Shown in pieces: positions 56,919 through 64,000 of a stretch of DNA of 64,000 bases (its first letter is position 1; each line of letters opens with the position of its first letter). The translations under genes were made by a program, and so were the position numbers. The stretch comes from Antedon mediterranea (lineage: Eukaryota; Echinodermata; Crinoidea; Comatulida; Antedonidae): positions 26,462,001-26,526,000 of the forward strand of contig NC_092674.1 in assembly GCF_964355755.1 (NCBI RefSeq), written 5' to 3'. The notes beneath the pieces are model-generated. The model had not been told where the DNA came from and ran no database searches. It saw nothing but the letters and a program-made list of their open reading frames with translations.

Positions 56919-59900
56919 ATGGCCGAACCGGTAACGCCAGTAGAGTTAAAACGTTTACAAGATTTATTTGAATCTCTGGATATTTTACAAGAAATTGAAG
57001 ACTTGGATTTATTAAATAATTCTCCTAAAACTCTTCAAGCTGATAGCCAACCAGGTTTCAGAATACCAACTCTTTGCTTGTTGAATATTAACGAACGTAA
57101 GTGAGATGGCCTATTCAATCAATGAAGTTTAGCATTTCCATAATTAATAATCAAAATGATTTACTGTATTGAAAATGTTCCTTGTAGTACTGCAAAGTAG
57201 TTTTGGCTTTAATTTAGGGGCTAAGTACTGTACATGTGATGTTCCTTGTGGTACATAGCTTTACCTTTGATAAGGAGCTAATTATAAAGTCCATTCTTTA
57301 CTCTTTAACTATACAGAATATGTATACACGGTAAAAACTTATTAAAACTTTAATTTGTTATGCTTTCTACAGTACTTATTTTGAAAATTGGTATTTCCCA
57401 AAATTTCTAAGATTTTACTTTTCTTTCCTTTTTTGCTGTTAATAATAATATTGATAATTTTTTTTTTCAATTTCTAATGTTTCCTTTTATTGCCTTTCGG
57501 AAAAATATGATTTTTCTTTTCTACGAATAGACTTGAATATCCTTCTAGAAATGGCTGGCAAAAGAAACATTGATTTACCGTGCAATGACGTAATACTGGA
57601 TATATTATTAATGAAATGTATTGGATATCAAATTTCTGATGTACTTATAGTACACTTAAGAAGTTCATGGTCATGTTGTACAAATGATACTAAAGCTTTG
57701 TCTACACTATCAAACTAGTTTGATAAAAAAGCCCAAATATGATAGTGATATGCTCAAATATGTTAGTGATATGACATCATTATGTCCATATATGGGCACA
57801 TCACATTCTTTTGTCACATAAAGTTTGATAGTGTAGACAGAGCTTTAGTCTATGGTATTACATTACATTAGACCTATCACATAAGTGCGCCTATTACATC
57901 ACTGGCTCCATTTAGTCATTTCCATCGGTTTGTTAATTAATATAATTTGATTACCCTTGTTGTTATCTTCACTCTGTAATGCTATTATTATTTTTAACAT
58001 GGGTTCATGTTTTATCCCCTAAAGAGACTTCTCAAGTATCAGTTACTGTCAGTAAGTTTAATTAATTCAGTTTAAAGAATACTGTAGGAATATTCAATGT
58101 CCACCATATTTCGTTTGATTGGGTTGGAGGATTTTTATTTGTATACTGTATCATTTCAAAGATTTAATTGCTTTTCTAAGAACAACTAATAATATTAAGA
58201 AACAGTAGAAGATTTAATTGCTATAAAAGCCACAACCATAGACTTCTTTAGGTTATATTTTAACGAAGGAAGATTGGAAAGACATTTAAATAAAGTGCTT
58301 CAGCTTATAATAAATTACATAATTGATTTTCTTTTCAAATGCTTTTCGGAAAAAATATTTGAATGTTTAAATTTAACATACTTAGTTGTAAAACAGTTGA
58401 TGAGGCATACTGTACACTAGAAAGTGTAGTACAAAAAAAATCTTGTTATGCTTGGTTCCCACTAGGACGCAAAGCACAAAGGAATAAGCACAATGATTTA
58501 ACCAATCATAAGCAATACATTATTCAAACTGCTGCTTGTCATTGGTCTTGTGTCTAAAGGCCAATTTACATAGACGAGCTGTAGGCTAACGGTAATAAGA
58601 ATATAGAATCTATAATATTCCTTATGACCAATTACATACAACGGAGAGCGGACAAGCTACGCGGTATTCCTCTTACCGTTATCGCTCGTCTGTGAAAATC
58701 GGCCTTAAGTCTTTGCATTGCGTTTCTAGTGACAACCACATTGTATTGTATATTCTTTATTTCAACATAAGTTTAAGTAACATATTTTAGTTTATTTTAT
58801 TTATTTAAAGTTTACAAGTGTTTATTGTGCCAATGGCTATTGATGCCAATTTACATCAATAGGTCACATTTTTAACACTCCATGTTTATTTTGAGAGAGT
58901 AATACTGTAAAGGTTTTGATAAAATAGTTATTTATTAAGACAATTAAACTACATTAGAACTGCTCTTTAATGGGACATTTTTGTTCAGGGGACACCCCTA
59001 TTAGGGGAACACTTTTTTATGAAGCAATGAAGTGGCAATACATTAGATGTTTTACCACTATGGCCAAATCCCTATTCAGGGGACATTCCAATTAAGGGGA
59101 CACTTTGTTGGGTGTCCCTGTAGCTCTGTCTACACTATCAAACTTTATGACAACAAAATGTTATGTGCCCATATATGGACATGATGATGTCATATCACTA
59201 CCAAATTTGGGCACATCACACTTTTTTTGTCAAACTAGGTTGATAGTGTAGACAGAGCTTTATATGTGTTCTACTGTATTGTTAGTCATTTATTGTTAGT
59301 TTTAGCCATGTTTTTTGGTCAATTTAGCAACAATTGACCAAATTTAGTCCTTTGTGGTTGAAGCTATATCTCCCATATAAACACTCGGTTAATGTTTAAA
59401 AATTCTAATAAAAAAGATGGTATCTAACTACTGACAAATATTGGCAGCATCTGGCTTCTATCCTATTGGCAGCTAGATAGACATTTTAATGGTGAATCAC
59501 AGTAGACAGTAATATGTTAAATCGTTTATTAAAGCCAAATTTCTCGGAAAGACATTCATTGAAGGATGATAGTGTCGCCAATCACCTTTATAGCAATAGA
59601 AACCATGACTGGAAGTTTGACTAAGTTGTAATAGCTAATTGTTGGACATTGAGTTTATAATTCAGTGAGTGACTGTCTGTCTGTTGGTCCCTTTTGCTAC
59701 AATTTGTGTACATTCAGTGGCTATGAGTGCTCACTGGCTAAACCCAAATGTCACGGAACTTACAGGGACTACTGAGCAGGGCCCAACAGGCATTAAAATA
59801 TATTCGAAAAAGGCTAAAATTGCCCAAGGCCTCCAGCGTTGGAGGGCCACTTTGGTCACTTTGGTCTCCTACAGTAAGTTAAACCACTACGCATATTTCA

Positions 59901-60349
59901 TTATTTATGTACTTTTGAGTAAACAGCAGAAAAAAATCTCCGTAGAAACCTTAGTGGTTTCCTGTAATTACAATTTATATAATATTAATTTTTTAAAACC
60001 CAATTTCCATCTTTATACCTATAACAATATATACTTTATAACAATTTTGATCTTTTTCCGTTGAATTTTCTGAAACAAATAAAAATAATGAAAAGAAAAA
60101 TTGTTATTTAAAATAGCTTTTTATCTCCATTTTAGCTCAAATTATGATAAAAACCGATCTTTTATAATAAAAGTATCTGTGGGCATCTTAGGGAACCCAA
60201 GACTGAAGAGACTTCAAGCATTACTTTGGCGCTCTAACATCCACTGTTTAAACAACAAACAACAAATTTACACAAGTTTGACTCTACAATTTGATACCTG
60301 TTTAAATTCCGGAACAAAAAGGATTATTTTGAAAATGGCAAACACTTAA
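56919..60349 (+). CDS. putative gene, not recognised
   Basis: Candidate multi-exon gene. Exon 1 at 56919-57096 starts MAEPVTPVELKRLQDLFESL and ends at a strong donor (AAC|GTAAGT). A later exon 59718-59873 (HWLNPNVTELTGTTEQ, IKIYSKKAKIAQGLQRWR) has a good acceptor and donor and matching phase. 60192-60349 (NPRLKRLQALLWRSN, ending LKMANT-TAA) also joins in phase. An extra exon from 57531 (NILLEMAGKRNIDLPCNDVI) is possible but I find no good donor. The first exon is acidic and helix-forming; no domain is recognised. The model is weak: only splice-phase agreement supports it. Confidence 0.35.
57693..57846. repeat. MITE family 2 copy
   Basis: aagctttgtctacactatca at the left and tgatagtgtagacagagctt at the right form a good inverted repeat flanked by TA. 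The inside repeats gatagtgatatg. Confidence 0.85.
58448..58745. repeat. MITE family 1 copy interrupted by another element
   Basis: Left part tgcttggttcccactaggac to cattggtcttgtgtc and right part gtctttgcattgcgtttcta to gtgacaaccaca. The two halves are separated by a 148 bp element of another family at 58558-58705. Confidence 0.8.
58558..58705. mobile_element. nested MITE with TAA target duplication (family 4)
   Basis: Termini aggccaatttacatagacga and tcgtctgtgaaaatcggcct form inverted repeats, and further arms (ctaacggtaataagaata / tcttaccgtta) pair inside. The bases TAA occur directly on both sides. The 3 bp TAA duplication is typical of PIF/Harbinger-type elements. Confidence 0.85.
58965..59110. 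repeat. dispersed repeat family 5 copy
   Basis: Starts atgggacatttttgttcagg, has two similar halves (caggggacacccctattagg and caggggacattccaattaag) and ends ggggacactttgttg. It is the fullest copy of the family. Confidence 0.55.
59122..59262. repeat. MITE family 2 copy
   Basis: agctctgtctacactatcaa to ttgatagtgtagacagagct. It contains cccatatatggacatgatga and gtcatatcactacc, shared with other copies. Confidence 0.85.
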
Positions 60350-61419
60350 ACTTTATAAATCGGACAATAGTGCAAAAGCACTGCTGGCCTATAACTGACT
60401 GTAAATAGATTTCCCTTGTTTCCTAAAGGTATTAAATTTAACACTTTACAGTTAACCACAATTGTGAAAGTGTCAGGTGAGGATTAGCTGAGAATTGTTG
60501 CATTTTAGCTCATTTAAATCTATACCTGTTGAAAAGAAATGTGAAAAGAAAGCACACAACAGTGTTTACATTTCTTTAGGACAAATTTAAATATTCGCAC
60601 TTTTTATCCATAACCTCATTTCCAAAGGTTAAGTCGTAGCCTACATAATACAGTATATTTTGTGTTTGTCTATTTCGTGTCTAGCTTACCTGGATAAACC
60701 AACATCAGCCTCTTTTTCCCTGAAGAGAAGAATACTGTACATTCACATATCATACCTCCCTCAGATAATGGTATAGTCCTTTGGATCAGATGTAACTTCA
60801 TTGGTTCTCATGTGTACACTGCTTTTTTTTACAGAACTTTGTCTGCTGTGGGTCTATAGAGAGCCAAAAATCCAAATTTCATCAGATTCCAGTTTACAAT
60901 TAATTTTGCCAACTTTTGTTTGATAATTTTATTGCATAAGCACACCTCTGAGGATTAACATCTGGGTAACAAAGATTAAATAAAACAGATAATAATTTAG
61001 CACCATTTTGGTTACTTTTATTACAAGTGTTCCTAGATTAATATATTGGAAATTGACTGTCAAACACAATTTATACTCTCATCAAAATGGTTATAATTAT
61101 GTTAACTTGTAACAAAGAAAATATGTCAGATTTCATCCTTATGATCTGTTAACATATTTGTATGAGCAGATGGAGTATGAGCTGGTTGATTTACGATATT
61201 ATGGTTAAGTGATCTAGTTTCCGATCAATGCAAATCACAAAGTAGAATTGAGATATTATACCGGAAATTTCTTTGTGTATACATGCTGTTGTTGATCCCT
61301 ATATGAAATAAACTGTGTGTCAGTTATTGTGTAATATTTATATTGTGAGTGATAGTATCCAACCTTCTTCTACCTATTACCCCTAATCACCATTGTTTGG
61401 CCCTATATCGTATGTATGG

Positions 61420-61862
61420 CCATGGATGCAAAGGGAACCTTATACTGTAGATTTTTTTTTTTTTTATCATAATCAATATAATAGAGTTTATGAAGAAAAT
61501 TTTCAGAATATAAAAAAAAGGATGGAAAATGGAGAAAATAAAACCTTTTTTTGTATTCTTATCAGCACATTCAATAAATTATAAAAAATTCATTGTACTT
61601 TCAGGTAATAATCTCGGAAAATCTTTCAAATACATATTTGGACAGGTTAGACCCTGTATCATATACAGTATTTTGCCTTGGATGCAAAGGGAAACTTATT
61701 GATGATTTTTATCATAATCAATAAACAGCATGAGTTTATGGAGAATGTGAACAAAAATGTAAAAAAAACGAAAAAAATAACACTTTTTCTGTTACTTATC
61801 AGCACAATAATAAGTTATAAAAGATTCATTGTACTTTCAAGTAATAACAAAGTTTAGTTTGT
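61420..61862. repeat. imperfect tandem duplication, about 250 bp
   Basis: 61420-61615 (ggatgcaaagggaaccttat ... attcattgtactttcaggta) and 61676-61858 (ggatgcaaagggaaacttat ... attcattgtactttcaagta) are the same block, diverged by substitutions and indels. Non-coding. Confidence 0.8.
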
Positions 61863-62965
61863 TTTGAAATTTATCTCAAATATTTAGTCTTTCAAATAGA
61901 TATTTGAACAAAGAAAAATTATCTGTATTGTTATATAGGTTAGAGCGAATGAACTATCGTTAATCTTGGTGTGGATGCTAGCGTCAAAAGAAACATGGGA
62001 TTTATATTTACTGCTTTTATTTGGACGTACTTTTCTAAAATTTGGGAATTTGTTGCTCTTTGTTCCATCAGAATCGAATAGTAGAGAGATAATTTGCGAT
62101 AAGTGGCTGTCTATAAAGTTGAATAGATTGCAAAATTTCTCTTGTTGATGGCTTATTATGTCTACTAAATTTTAAATTGATGGAACCTTGTATTTCTAAG
62201 TTGCCAATCAAATCTCATTTTAATTTTCATTTTCAATTTAACTTTTTAAATGCGACAGTGATGTGGAAATTGTAAGATAATATAATTTTATCATATTAAA
62301 TACATCTACAGGACAGAATAATAGATTCTACAGATCTGACAACTGATAAATTTTCTACTCAAATTCTAAAATGTACTATAATAATCTTGCACTTTTTATT
62401 GACAATGTGTTAAAAATGACATGTTTTGACAAAGTAATATAGATTCTACAAATTAAGAGACGTATACAACTTCAAAATAAAATTTAAGGACAAAAAAAGA
62501 TTAACATTTTGGAACCATCATTGAACTATTCTCAAGAACAAATGAGTAAAATTGACAACTAAACAAAATACAAAGTACGACAGAAGAAACAATTAGCATA
62601 GATTTTGATGACAATTAAATTTGTGTCTGCCGAAGTATATTTTGTCTTTTATGTGAAATCCAGATAGAGGCATACATATAAAAAATGTTACAATTAGTAT
62701 TGAACCTAACCTCATGTGGCACCATCCCAAAATACTTTTTAGCATTAGACTATAAGTTTAAATCAATCTCATCTTTATAGACACAAAATATCTATGTATT
62801 TTTTTTGCATTGTGCCCTCTAGTGGCCAACTCTGTTTACAGTAAGTACTATTAAGAACAGCCAACCCATTAAAATACCTTGTTAATATTTGTTGATAAAT
62901 CTATAGTAATAAAAATAAATTGTCTATAATATATATTGTTTTTCAAATAATTTTTCTGACTATAG

Positions 62966-63312
62966 GATATAGTAGTAACCGTCATATTAAAAATGACCAT
63001 AAAATTAACAATAGAACTTGGTTCAAATCAAAGCGTGGTAGACAGAATAGTACCTATAGTAAAAGTACAAATAGAACTTGGTTCAAATCAAAGCGTGGTA
63101 GACAGAATAGTACCTATAGTAAAAGTACAAATAGAACTTGGTTCAAATCAAAGCGTGGTAGACAGAATAGTACCTATAGTAAAAGTACAAATAGAACTTG
63201 GTTCAAATCAAAGCGTGGTAGACAGAATAGTACCTATAGTAAAAGTACAAATAGAACTTGGTTCAAATCAAAGCGTGGTAGACAGAATAGTACCTATAGT
63301 AAAAGTGTATAG
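62966..63312 (+). other. open frame with five 20-residue repeats
   Basis: After an acceptor-like tttttctgactatag at 62951-62965 an open frame reads GYSSNRHIKNDHKINN, then five identical copies of RTWFKSKRGRQNSTYSKSTN and a stop. It is strongly basic. It may be a coding exon with an expanding minisatellite, or a non-coding minisatellite that happens to be open in two frames because its unit is a multiple of three. Confidence 0.3.
63011..63306. repeat. 60 bp perfect minisatellite, five copies
   Basis: Unit starts atagaacttggttcaaatca and ends cctatagtaaaagt. The five copies show no substitutions among them until the last four bases. Perfect identity indicates very recent expansion. Confidence 0.97.
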
Positions 63313-64000
63313 AATGTATATATATTATATAATATAAATTCCAACTGAATAATAACTTATACTTTCTACCCAATAAGGAAATGTTATTGTTTTCTTTATA
63401 CTTTCGTTATCAGCATCCGATGTAATAATTTGACCCTAAAGAGAAGAGACCTAATTACATAACTATTTCATAACATTAGTGTTATTGTGAAAACTAGTAT
63501 GACAAACAGTACAGAAACATAGGCTTACTGATGTTACCAATACCAATAAAGAGGTTAGGTGACTCTGTGTATTTTACCTGCTTGAGTTACGCAAGCTATT
63601 CACTCAATGTTTCAATCCTGAATACACACATGCCATATTTGTTGAGAATACCAGTTTCTGTGTTCAGAAATAAGATATGACGAAAGAATGCATTTAACTG
63701 CAAAGTCAACAGTTCTTATTTTGACAGTTGTATTTTCCTTTCATGAATTGTGGCCTACATTTTGCAACAGTAATATTTTATTTGGAATGCAGCCTTTCTT
63801 TGGCTCTCAGAGGGGTCCAACAAATTTAAGTTCAGAGGCTTTAAAAAATGGATGCAAAGTTGAGAGAAAATTTACTAGTGACAGTGCAGATCTAGCATTT
63901 CAAAATGATAGTAGGTCTGGCAAAGTAAACACTTATTCTATGTACCTTTCAACATAATGGAAAATTAATGATTTTATAACATTGTAAAGTTGCTACTGTA

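Noticed and set aside
63688-63957. 89-codon open frame with a signal-peptide-like start
   Set aside because: The hydrophobic start is suggestive, but no homology, splice or promoter evidence supports it, and the window ends before context can be judged.

Overview
The window is nuclear DNA of an animal. Genes are split into many short exons with GT-AG introns, AT-rich spacers and dense short inverted-repeat transposons. The gene families (ASIC/degenerin channel, MFSD8, a SVEP1-type matrix protein) and the transposon load suggest a marine deuterostome invertebrate, perhaps an echinoderm. That placement is inference, not read from a marker.

Layout. (1) Positions 1-16625 hold two nearly identical 8.65 kb tandem units, each containing an internal 997 bp tandem duplication. 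The units carry decayed pieces of a minus-strand ASIC/ENaC-type channel gene and fragments of the neighbouring MFSD8 gene. (2) Positions 13300-20609 hold one apparently intact channel gene of 8 exons; its last two exons lie inside the second tandem unit. Its intron 6 contains a 450 bp near-perfect foldback sequence and, just beyond it, a complete type I hammerhead ribozyme motif on the plus strand. (3) Positions 23063-29266, minus strand, hold a complete 10-exon MFSD8 (CLN7) gene of 521 residues. (4) Positions 30296-45010, minus strand, hold a 30-exon gene for a secreted protein of about 2080 residues. Its N-terminal two thirds follow the SVEP1/polydom domain order (VWA, Cys-rich, sushi, HYR, six EGF, pentraxin), but its end is EGF-VWC-VWD-C8-TIL, as in BMPER-like proteins. 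(5) Positions 48603-52045 hold a 3.4 kb mobile element with terminal inverted repeats of about 750 bp and a broken gene ending in a CXC (tesmin-like) zinc-binding motif. The inverted repeats include that coding end. (6) Positions 52046-64000 are mostly AT-rich spacer, with one unrecognised plus-strand candidate gene (56919-60349), a duplicated block, and a perfect 5 x 60 bp minisatellite in an open frame.

All three complete gene models are on the minus strand. They were built by matching splice sites and codon phase exon by exon, and each total is a whole number of codons. At least four families of short inverted-repeat elements sit in introns and spacers, one nested inside another. The strongest candidates for undescribed biology are the long-TIR CXC element, the hammerhead/foldback pair, the SVEP1/BMPER-type chimera, and a minisatellite made of 5' splice sites next to a real splice donor.
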